Source: Solobacterium sp. | GTDB lineage: Bacteria > Bacillota_I > Bacilli_A > Erysipelotrichales > Erysipelotrichaceae | Assembly (NCBI GenBank): GCA_017543005.1 | Contig: JAFWEA010000241.1 | Coordinates: 1-11,007 of the forward strand | Length of the DNA: 11,007 nucleotides | Direction: 5' to 3' | Part shown: piece after piece, positions 5,754 through 11,007 of the stretch | Layout of the letters: each line of letters starts with the position of its first letter | Numbering within the stretch: position 1 is the stretch's first letter | The notes under the pieces: model-generated | Database searches by the model: none | The model's input: only the letters and a program-made list of their open reading frames with translations | Told to the model about the DNA's origin: nothing | Program-made: the position numbers and the translations under genes

Positions 5754-6956
5754 ATGACAGATTTCAAGGAAAGAACAGCTGCTTTTGCAAAAGAACACGG
5801 TAAAGTCTACCAGGATATCGCTCTGGCTATCCACGCGAAGCCGGAAGTATCCAACTATGAATTCTTCGCTTCGGAAACCCTGACGAATCAGCTGAAGGTG
5901 GAAGGCTTTGAGATCGAATTGCCGGCAGCCCATCAGAGAACCGGTTTTGCGGCTTACTACAAGAGCGGCAAGCCGGGTCCGGTGGTAGCCCTGCTGGCGG
6001 AATACGACGCGCTGGCCGGCCTGGGTCATGGCTGCGGTCACAATATCTTCGGTGCGACTTCCTCGCTGGCCGGGGCAGCCCTCAAGAGCATCATCGATGA
6101 ACTCGGCGGTGAAGTCAGAGTCTACGGCACCCCGGGTGAAGAAGGCGGTGAAGAGGGCAGCGCCAAGGGCAGCTTTGTCCGCGACGGTTACTTCAAGGAT
6201 GTTGATTTCGCCCTGTGCGTCCATCCGGGCAGCACCCCGCAGAACGGCCTTTCCAGCCGCAACCTGGCCAACGCGCCGGTTGATATCGAATTCTGGGGCA
6301 AGCCGGCCCATGCGGCAGCGGTGCCGCATCTTGGCCTGAACGCCCTGGATGCCCAGATCCTGGTCTACAATGCCATCAGCATGCTGAGACAGCAGGTCAC
6401 GCCGGATGTGCGGATCCACGGTATCATCACCGACGGCGGCACAGCCCCGAACGTCATTCCGGAATACACCAAGTCCAAGTATTACCTGCGGGCCGCGGCC
6501 AAGAGCACGGTGGAAGACATCTATGCCAAGGTCGAAAAGATCGTTGAAGGCGCCGCCCTACAGACCGGCACCAAGGGCAGCATGCACCTGTTCCAGAACT
6601 TCGTCGACAACATGGTCCTGACCCCGAAGTTTGATGCGGTCTGGGCCGAGAACCTGAAGGCACTGGGTCACGAGAGTGAACCGCAGACCTGGGATGTGCA
6701 GCCGGGTTCCAGTGATGTCGGCAACGTTTCCCAGGTGGTCCCGGTCATCCAGCCGATGCTCAGCATCACCGACGTGGCGGTGCCGGGTCACTCCCAGGGC
6801 ATGGTTGAGGCTTCCTGCTCGCAGAAGGGCCTGGATTCCATCATCCTGGGTGCCACAGCCCTGGCTTGGACAGCCATTGATGTCATCCTGAACCCGCAGC
6901 TGCTGCAGGAAATCAAGGATGAACATGCCTACAACGTCGCTCACCAGACTGACTGA
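5754..6956 (+). CDS. M20-family metallo-amidohydrolase (AbgB/ACY1L2-like)
   Basis: A 400-residue cytosolic zinc-dependent amidase/peptidase of the M20 family. CGGAGGT (5743-5749) precedes the ATG by four bases. Seen: EYDALAGLGHGCGHN (83-97), with the metal-ligand Cys and His typical of the M20D / aminobenzoyl-glutamate hydrolase group; the catalytic and metal-binding glutamates in GTPGEEGGEEGS (125-136); CVHPG (155-159); the dimerisation-domain motif GKPAHAAAVPHLG (182-194); and a late GHSQG supplying a further histidine. The EYDAL...GHGCGHN wording resembles the AbgB and PM20D2 branch. It is the last gene of the T-box-controlled operon, 11 bases after metQ, so it probably releases methionine from an imported N-acyl or dipeptide form. 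The true substrate cannot be read from the sequence. Confidence 0.9.
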   Translation: MTDFKERTAAFAKEHGKVYQDIALAIHAKPEVSNYEFFASETLTNQLKVEGFEIELPAAHQRTGFAAYYKSGKPGPVVALLAEYDALAGLGHGCGHNIFGATSSLAGAALKSIIDELGGEVRVYGTPGEEGGEEGSAKGSFVRDGYFKDVDFALCVHPGSTPQNGLSSRNLANAPVDIEFWGKPAHAAAVPHLGLNALDAQILVYNAISMLRQQVTPDVRIHGIITDGGTAPNVIPEYTKSKYYLRAAAKSTVEDIYAKVEKIVEGAALQTGTKGSMHLFQNFVDNMVLTPKFDAVWAENLKALGHESEPQTWDVQPGSSDVGNVSQVVPVIQPMLSITDVAVPGHSQGMVEASCSQKGLDSIILGATALAWTAIDVILNPQLLQEIKDEHAYNVAHQTD

Positions 6957-6964
6957 TCAATGAA

Positions 6965-7005
6965 AAAAGCAGTCCTCGGACAGATGATGTCTGAAGACTG
7001 CTTTT
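6965..7005. terminator. Bidirectional terminator between the met operon and the threonine aldolase gene
   Basis: AAAAGCAGTC (6965-6974) pairs with GACTGCTTTT (6996-7005). After one mismatch, TCGGACA (6976-6982) pairs with TGTCTGA (6988-6994, one G-T wobble) around a GATGA loop. A T-rich run follows on the plus strand (TTTTCTTTT), and six T residues follow on the minus strand, so it can serve both converging transcripts. Confidence 0.92.
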
Positions 7006-7014
7006 CTTTTGTGT

Positions 7015-8040
7015 TTACAGAGCCTTGATCAGGGCCTTGACGTTTTCTTCCTTTGTCATGAAGCTGGTGACAAAGCGGACCGCGGTATGATCCTTGTCAA
7101 TCGCACCGTTCAGGCTGAAGCCGAAGTTCTTCTGCAGTTCCCTGATCTTCTTGTTGGAGAGGATCGGGAAGAGCTGGTTGGTTTCCGGCTCGGACAGGAA
7201 GCTGTAGCCCTTTTCCTTCAGCGCGTCGGCCAGCATGTCGGCCATGGCCATGGCGTGCTTTGCGACGGTCAGGTAGCGGTTGCCGGTGAAGAGCTGCTCG
7301 AACTGGATGCCCAGCAGGCGGCCCTTTGCCAGCATGGCCCCGTGCTGCTTGATATAGTAGCGGAAGTTTGCCTTGTAGGCGTCGTTGTTGATGACGATCG
7401 CTTCGCCGAACAGGGCGCCGACCTTGGTGCCGCCGATGTAGAAGACATCACAGTACTTCGCAAAATCGGTCAGCTTCATGTCGCAGTTCTTCGAAGCCAG
7501 ACCGTAACCCAGCCGGGCTCCGTCGCAGAACAGCGGCACATTGTATTTCCGGCAGACGCGGGACAGCGCCTGGATTTCCTTCTTTGTATACAGGGAACCG
7601 AGTTCAGTCGGCCAGGAGATATAGACAGCCCCGGGCTGGACAATATGTTCGGCCGAACCGTCATCGCGCTGATTCACGATGGCTTTTTCGACATCCGCAG
7701 CCGTGATCTTGCCGTTTTCCGTCGGCAGGGTCAGGCACTTGTGTCCGGTCATTTCCAGAGCGCCTGTCTCATGCACATTGATATGTCCTGTATCCGCACA
7801 GAGAGCCCCCTGGTACGGCTTCAGCAGGGAATTGAGAACGATGACGTTGGCCTGGGTGCCGCCGACCACAAAGTGGACATCGGCATTCTCGGCTTTGCAC
7901 GCCTTCTTGATGAGTTCACGGGCATTGTCGCAGTGCGGATCAACGCCATAGCCGCTAGTCTGTTCTTCATTGGACGCTGCCAGTGCTTCCAGAATTTCCG
8001 GAATACAGCCTTCAACGTAGTCGCTGTCAAATTTAATCAT
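7015..8040 (-). CDS. ltaE: Low-specificity threonine aldolase family protein (PLP-dependent)
   Basis: Cleaves L-threonine or L-allo-threonine to glycine and acetaldehyde using pyridoxal phosphate. 341 residues from the start at 8040, which has a GGAGG (complement of 8049-8053) eight bases upstream; the longer frame back to 8094 lies before that site. Seen: FVVGGTQAN (57-65) for phosphate binding, HINVHETGA (86-94) with the conserved histidines near the cofactor, DGARLG (173-178) with the PLP-ring Asp and substrate Arg, and the Schiff-base lysine in YIGGTKVG (K206). A conserved arginine in the C-terminal domain (AVRFVTS) would bind the carboxylate. The gene converges on the met operon and shares its terminator; it diverges from tsaC. 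The family includes other beta-eliminating lyases, so the exact substrate is likely but not proven. Confidence 0.93.
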   Translation of the reverse strand: MIKFDSDYVEGCIPEILEALAASNEEQTSGYGVDPHCDNARELIKKACKAENADVHFVVGGTQANVIVLNSLLKPYQGALCADTGHINVHETGALEMTGHKCLTLPTENGKITAADVEKAIVNQRDDGSAEHIVQPGAVYISWPTELGSLYTKKEIQALSRVCRKYNVPLFCDGARLGYGLASKNCDMKLTDFAKYCDVFYIGGTKVGALFGEAIVINNDAYKANFRYYIKQHGAMLAKGRLLGIQFEQLFTGNRYLTVAKHAMAMADMLADALKEKGYSFLSEPETNQLFPILSNKKIRELQKNFGFSLNGAIDKDHTAVRFVTSFMTKEENVKALIKAL

Positions 8041-8061
8041 TTTGTGTACCTCCACCCTGTT

Positions 8062-8067
8062 ATCATA
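8062..8067 (-). promoter_or_regulatory. Possible -10 element for the threonine aldolase gene
   Basis: TATGAT reads on the minus strand at 8067-8062, about 22 bases before the ltaE start. No convincing -35 is seen 16-18 bases upstream. It lies within the same 68-base gap as the rightward tsaC promoter, so the two divergent promoters would overlap and could compete. Confidence 0.4.
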
Positions 8068-8076
8068 ATGGAAAAA

Positions 8077-8085
8077 TGCTAAAAT
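8077..8085 (+). promoter_or_regulatory. Extended -10 promoter for tsaC
   Basis: TGCTAAAAT (8077-8085) fits the extended -10 pattern TGnTATAAT with one mismatch. The -35 region (CTGTTA at 8057-8062) is weak. Transcription would start near 8092, leaving an untranslated leader of under 20 bases. Confidence 0.5.
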
Positions 8086-8108
8086 AAGTATCACTAACGG
8101 TGAAAAAC

Positions 8109-8711
8109 ATGAAACGATTCAGACAGGATGAAACAGCCGCGATGGCTGAGATATTAAGGAATAACGGGGTAATCAGCGTGCCGACGGACACGGTTTACGG
8201 GGTATGTGCACGCATGTCTGCGGAAGCGGCTCAGGAACAGCTGAGGAAAGTGAAGAACCGGCCGGCGGACAAGGCATTCCCGCTGATGTGCAAGGATGCC
8301 GGCGAGATTGAAACGGTGGCCGAAACAGATGCGCGGTCCAGGAAGCTGATCGCGGCCTTCATGCCGGGCCCGGTGACCCTGATCCTGAAGAAAAAGCCGG
8401 AAGTGCCGGCCTTTGTCAACGGCGGGATGGCGACCGTGGCGGTGCGCATGGCGACCAGTGAACCGGTCCGGAAACTGATCGAATTGCTGGGGGAGCCGGT
8501 CTATATGACCAGTGCCAACCAGTCGGGTCATCCGGTCAGCACCAGCCTGGATGAAATCGAGACTTCATGCCCGCTGCTGGACGGCATGATGGAAGGCAGT
8601 CCGAGCTTCGGCCAGGCCAGCACGATCATCGACTGCACCGGGGAAGAGATCCGCATCCTGCGGGCCGGTCCGGTCACGATGGCCGATATTGAAACAGCAC
8701 TGAAACAGTAA
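8109..8711 (+). CDS. tsaC: L-threonylcarbamoyladenylate synthase (TsaC/YrdC/Sua5 family)
   Basis: Makes threonylcarbamoyl-AMP from threonine, bicarbonate and ATP, the first step of the universal t6A37 modification of ANN-decoding tRNAs. It is 200 residues from ATG 8109; a GTG at 8100 is an alternative start, with only a weak GGTGA before 8109. Seen: the N-terminal ISVPTDTVYGV strand-loop, KVKNRPADKAFPL carrying the conserved basic residues of the nucleotide pocket, MPGPVTLIL, the VAVRMA segment, YMTSANQSG, the STIIDC segment and the final ILRAGPV motif. It is the short single-domain YrdC type, without the extra Sua5 C-terminal domain. In Bacillus the homologue lies close downstream of prfA-prmC; here the oxidoreductase, met operon and ltaE lie between. 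Confidence 0.95.
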   Translation: MKRFRQDETAAMAEILRNNGVISVPTDTVYGVCARMSAEAAQEQLRKVKNRPADKAFPLMCKDAGEIETVAETDARSRKLIAAFMPGPVTLILKKKPEVPAFVNGGMATVAVRMATSEPVRKLIELLGEPVYMTSANQSGHPVSTSLDEIETSCPLLDGMMEGSPSFGQASTIIDCTGEEIRILRAGPVTMADIETALKQ

Positions 8712-8735
8712 CAGGCGCCCGCAGGCGCCTGTTTT
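8711..8735 (+). terminator. Intrinsic terminator after tsaC
   Basis: A perfect 9-bp stem ACAGGCGCC / GGCGCCTGT (8711-8719 and 8724-8732) with a CGCA loop, followed by TTT and C. It begins in the tsaC stop codon and ends at the last base of the convergent glycosyltransferase gene. The minus-strand side has only a poor T tract, so termination leftward would be weaker. Confidence 0.85.
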
Positions 8736-9820
8736 CAGAAGTATTGCATGATGTCTTCAAGACTGCCCATGGCTGCCGTCTGGTCAGCCAGGAAGCGGGC
8801 CTGCTGGCGGTAATAGTCATCCGCCACCAGCCGGCGGTAGTTTTCATAGAGGCTCTCCATGGAGAGATTGTCTTCGGCCAGCACCACCCCGGTTCCCAGG
8901 CGTTCGGCCGCATAGGCATTCCAGTTTTTCTGCCAGCTGCCGTTGTTGATGATGAGCTGCGGAACGCCGGCGCTCAGGCAGGCGTTGAACAGGGCATCAC
9001 TGCCGTCATGAATGCATACCAATGCGTCTTTAATCGTCTGATAGTTCATGGCCGGCAGGAAGTGCAGGTTTCTTTCTTTGGCGGTCAGGCAGTCCGGATA
9101 CCAGGCTTCGACCGGATAGGGGGCCCCGAGGAAGGCCTCCGTGATCATTTTGCGCAGCTGCTTTGGTTTGTACGAAGATTCGTGCAGCAGGATCACAACC
9201 TTGTCAGTCGGTGCGGCAGCTTCCGGATACGGCAGGATACTGCCGATGCGGGTAATCGGAAAGTCATCCGGGAAGGGCTGTACGGCCGGCGGGGAAAAGG
9301 CAATCCGGCGGGAGGCGGTCTCCAGCAGGCTGCGCATCTGCAGCACCTGCTCAAGCCGGTACGAAGTCAGCACTTCATTGAGTCCGTTGATGCACTCGGC
9401 CGGGAACCGGCGGGTGCGGATCATCGGGGCGCTGACCAGCGTGAAGATGCGTATATTGTCCAGCCGGGAAGCAATCAGGGCGGCGGCCCGGCCATCATCG
9501 ATCATCAGGTCCGGCTGGAATGCCGCGATGGCCTTCCGGATGGTTTCCGTGTCAGCGGTCAGATAGTCCCTGTCCAGAGCCCCGACGGAATACAGATACT
9601 CCTCATAGGTTTTTCCCGCCCCTTCGCTGCGGCGGTGAAAAAAGGATACTTTCGGCCGGGCGGCAGGAAAGAGCTCCGTATTGCGGTAGCGGCTGTCTTC
9701 CGGCGCGCATACGGAAACCGCATGACCGTTCTGCCGGAACAGATCGATCATGTTCTGGACCAGAATGCGGCTGGCCGCGTCTTCCCGGCGGGTGGTCGGC
9801 GGGGTGATCAGGATCTTCAT
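8735..9820 (-). CDS. GT-B fold glycosyltransferase, GT1/MGT-like
   Basis: A 361-residue protein with the two-domain GT-B pattern. The N-terminus MKILITPPTTRREDAASR has the short strand plus loop typical of this fold. A DLMIDDGRAAAL segment resembles the acceptor-domain strand seen in macrolide and UDP-glycosyltransferases. The C-terminal half carries VVILLHES and then CIHDGSDALFNACLSAGVP (about 277-295), equivalent to the HGGxxSxxEAxxxGVP donor-binding region, followed by NWNAYAAERLGTG. The normal HGG is HDG here. No signal peptide or membrane helix is seen, so it is cytosolic or peripheral. Sugar and acceptor cannot be read; a glycolipid or cell-surface role is only a guess. The start has no Shine-Dalgarno and lies just downstream of a promoter, suggesting a leaderless message. 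Confidence 0.8.
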   Translation of the reverse strand: MKILITPPTTRREDAASRILVQNMIDLFRQNGHAVSVCAPEDSRYRNTELFPAARPKVSFFHRRSEGAGKTYEEYLYSVGALDRDYLTADTETIRKAIAAFQPDLMIDDGRAAALIASRLDNIRIFTLVSAPMIRTRRFPAECINGLNEVLTSYRLEQVLQMRSLLETASRRIAFSPPAVQPFPDDFPITRIGSILPYPEAAAPTDKVVILLHESSYKPKQLRKMITEAFLGAPYPVEAWYPDCLTAKERNLHFLPAMNYQTIKDALVCIHDGSDALFNACLSAGVPQLIINNGSWQKNWNAYAAERLGTGVVLAEDNLSMESLYENYRRLVADDYYRQQARFLADQTAAMGSLEDIMQYF

Positions 9821-9826
9821 GATTCA

Positions 9827-9835
9827 AGTATATCA
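9827..9835 (-). promoter_or_regulatory. Extended -10 promoter placed to give a leaderless glycosyltransferase mRNA
   Basis: The minus strand reads TGATATACT (9835-9827), a TGn extension plus TATACT, matching five of six -10 positions. The base seven positions downstream of the hexamer is A9820, the first base of the ATG. No good -35 is spaced correctly, which is common for extended -10 promoters. Confidence 0.5.
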
Positions 9836-9847
9836 TTTACCGTGAGG

Positions 9848-9876
9848 TTGCGCGGAAGTTCAAATTCTTCTATCAT
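9848..9876 (+). promoter_or_regulatory. Promoter of upp
   Basis: TTGCGC (9848-9853), exactly 17 bases, then TATCAT (9871-9876). Transcription would start near 9883, giving a leader of about 20 bases that contains only the AGAGGAGG ribosome site (9888-9895). There is no room for an attenuator, so pyrimidine attenuation through the leader is not expected. Confidence 0.6.
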
Positions 9877-9903
9877 GAATGAAACAAAGAGGAGGTTTTT
9901 GGC

Positions 9904-10524
9904 ATGCTTGAAGTACTGAATCATCCTTTGATTACCCATAAACTCACGATCATGCGCAACAAGGACACCGGAACCAAGGATTTCCGGGAAAACCTGGACG
10001 AAATCGCCGAACTGATGGCTTACGAGGTCTGCCGCGATCTGCCGGTCAGAGCCGTGGACATCGAAACACCGATGGGCGCCTGCACCGGTTATGAACTGAG
10101 CAAGCAGGTTGTCATCGTACCGATCCTGCGGGCCGGCATCGGTCTGCTGGACGGGATCCGCAGACTCATTCCGACGGCCAAGGTCGGCTTCATCGGTCTG
10201 TACCGTGATGAAGAAACCCTGGAACCGCATGAGTATTTCGCCAAGTTCCCGAAGAATCTTGATGAATCGATCATCATGATCGTCGACCCGATGCTCGCAA
10301 CCGGCGGCAGCGCCATTGCGGCCATTGACATGATCAAGAAGCGCGGGGCAAAGAATATCCGTCTGGTCTGCCTGGTCGGGGCTCCGGAAGGCGCCAAGGC
10401 GGTTCAGGAAGCTCATCCGGATGTGGATATCTACCTGGCGGCGATGGATGACCACCTCAATGAGATCGGCTATATCGTGCCGGGTCTCGGTGACGCGGGT
10501 GACAGAATCTTCGGCACCAAATAA
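9904..10524 (+). CDS. upp: Uracil phosphoribosyltransferase
   Basis: Converts uracil and PRPP to UMP in pyrimidine salvage, in the cytosol. 206 residues, the normal length. A strong AGAGGAGG ribosome site lies eight bases upstream of the ATG. Seen: MLEVLNHPLITHKLTIMRNK at the N-terminus; IVPILRAGIGLLDGI for the substrate pocket; the PRPP-binding VDPMLATGGSA (about 128-138); and the C-terminal GYIVPGLGDAGDRIFGT signature that contacts uracil. The neighbouring order, with a DUF1146 gene abutting downstream, is common in Bacillota near the ATP synthase operon. The glycosyltransferase gene diverges from it across an 83-base AT-rich gap. Confidence 0.98.
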   Translation: MLEVLNHPLITHKLTIMRNKDTGTKDFRENLDEIAELMAYEVCRDLPVRAVDIETPMGACTGYELSKQVVIVPILRAGIGLLDGIRRLIPTAKVGFIGLYRDEETLEPHEYFAKFPKNLDESIIMIVDPMLATGGSAIAAIDMIKKRGAKNIRLVCLVGAPEGAKAVQEAHPDVDIYLAAMDDHLNEIGYIVPGLGDAGDRIFGTK

Positions 10525-10731
10525 ATGGCACTGACACTCTTCTATGTCCGCACGGGCATATATATGCTGTGTCTGCTGGTATCCTTCTATGCCATGCAGG
10601 CGCTCGATTTTGAAAAACTGCTGAAAAAAAACAGGGTCATGGAAGCCCGGGTGCTTTATGCATTGCTGGTGGTTTCCCTGGCCTGGCTCTCTGCCCAGTT
10701 TGTGCTGGGATTCCTTTATCGCCTGCAGTGA
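10525..10731 (+). CDS. Small DUF1146/YwzB-like integral membrane protein
   Basis: A 68-residue protein with two hydrophobic helices (about 9-24 and 43-64), separated by a basic loop that follows LDFEKLLKKNRVMEAR. This pattern matches the DUF1146 family of small membrane proteins usually found just before ATP synthase genes in Bacillota. Its function is unknown. The ATG follows the upp TAA with no gap and has no clear Shine-Dalgarno of its own, so translation probably depends on ribosomes finishing upp. Family assignment is by length, topology and position. Confidence 0.82.
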   Translation: MALTLFYVRTGIYMLCLLVSFYAMQALDFEKLLKKNRVMEARVLYALLVVSLAWLSAQFVLGFLYRLQ

Positions 10732-10750
10732 TAAGGAACACGGTGCTTCG

Positions 10751-10759
10751 TGCTATAAT
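10751..10759 (+). promoter_or_regulatory. Extended -10 promoter before the phosphoglycosyltransferase gene
   Basis: TGCTATAAT (10751-10759) is a perfect extended -10 with a consensus hexamer. The -35 position (10731-10736) shows no match. Transcription would begin near 10766, about 17 bases before the GTG start, so the gene can be expressed separately from upp. Confidence 0.6.
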
Positions 10760-10782
10760 ATTGCAGGCACAGGTAATTTTGC

Positions 10783-11007
10783 GTGAACATCAAAAGTCTT
10801 TTTATCGGAGCGTTTCCGTATTTCGCACTGCCGTTTGTCATTTCCCTGGTTCTGGTCCCCGTCTGTAAGATGATCGGGCTGAAACTGGGGTTTTATGCGG
10901 TGGAAAATGCCAGAACGGTGCACCACGGCCGGATCGTCCGGATCGGCGGGGTGGCCATCTTTCTGGCTTTTCTGATTTCCCTGGCGGTGCTGTGGGCGGC
11001 TGATGAC
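10783..11007 (+). CDS. MraY/WecA/TagO-type undecaprenyl-phosphate phosphoglycosyltransferase, 3'-truncated
   Basis: The first 75 codons of a polytopic membrane enzyme that transfers a sugar-1-phosphate (GlcNAc-1-P for TagO/WecA types) to undecaprenyl phosphate, starting wall teichoic acid or other surface polymers. The GTG start at 10783 follows a weak AGGT eight bases upstream. Seen: a first membrane helix (about 10-30, ALPFVISLVLVPV), then KLGFYAVENARTVHHGRIVRIGG, the conserved cytoplasmic loop of this family with its paired histidines and RxGG. A second helix starts at VAIFLAFLISLAV. The loop wording favours the WecA/TagO branch over MraY of peptidoglycan synthesis. The catalytic Asp motifs lie beyond the window. 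Confidence 0.88.
   Translation, partial: MNIKSLFIGAFPYFALPFVISLVLVPVCKMIGLKLGFYAVENARTVHHGRIVRIGGVAIFLAFLISLAVLWAADD

Noticed and set aside
7009..8082. Long plus-strand open frame of 357 codons antisense to the threonine aldolase gene
   Set aside because: The opposite strand encodes a clear PLP enzyme with all motifs and a proper ribosome site. The antisense translation has no recognisable domain and follows from GC-rich codon bias.
8744..9919. Long plus-strand open frame of 391 codons opposite the glycosyltransferase
   Set aside because: It crosses the upp promoter and ribosome site, shows no domain pattern, and mirrors a plausible minus-strand GT-B protein.

Overview
The window looks like ordinary chromosome of a moderately GC-rich member of the Bacillota (Firmicutes). 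Supporting signs are strong AGGAGG-type ribosome binding sites, a T-box leader, the prfA-prmC and upp-DUF1146 gene pairs, and a lipoprotein-type MetQ. A GC-rich relative of Erysipelotrichia is my best guess, but this is inference from gene order and protein style only. Coding DNA is GC-rich and the gaps that hold promoters are clearly AT-rich. I see no insertion sequences, CRISPR, tRNA or rRNA genes.

Layout from left to right. (1) The 3' part of prfA (release factor 1), overlapped by prmC, which methylates it. (2) A small doubtful ORF, then a flavin thioredoxin-reductase-like protein that keeps its redox CxxC but has lost the usual NADPH-binding motifs. (3) A T-box leader, probably methionine-specific, with its own promoter and terminator. 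It controls metN-metI-metQ and an M20-family amidohydrolase in one tightly packed operon that ends at a strong bidirectional terminator. (4) A convergent threonine aldolase gene (ltaE-like), divergent from tsaC (threonylcarbamoyl-AMP synthase). (5) A minus-strand GT-B glycosyltransferase that may be transcribed as a leaderless mRNA. (6) Divergent from it, upp, a small DUF1146 membrane protein, and the start of a MraY/WecA/TagO-type phosphoglycosyltransferase running off the right edge.

The most striking finding is metQ. After a normal lipoprotein signal peptide, the mature protein begins with what is normally the second half of MetQ (the lobe starting VKIGIPDDATNGGR and running to the usual C-terminus). 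A linker of about 23 residues follows, and then the half that is normally N-terminal (VVKVGV... through ...LYSKKYTSIDELK). The reading frame is intact, tightly coupled to metI, and followed by the next gene, so this reads as a circularly permuted substrate-binding protein and not a broken gene.

How the genes fit together: methionyl-tRNA shortage would open the T-box and raise expression of a methionine-type ABC importer plus a cytosolic hydrolase that could release methionine from an N-blocked or peptide form. The other genes are housekeeping: translation termination, tRNA t6A modification, uracil salvage, cell-wall precursor synthesis and threonine/glycine metabolism.
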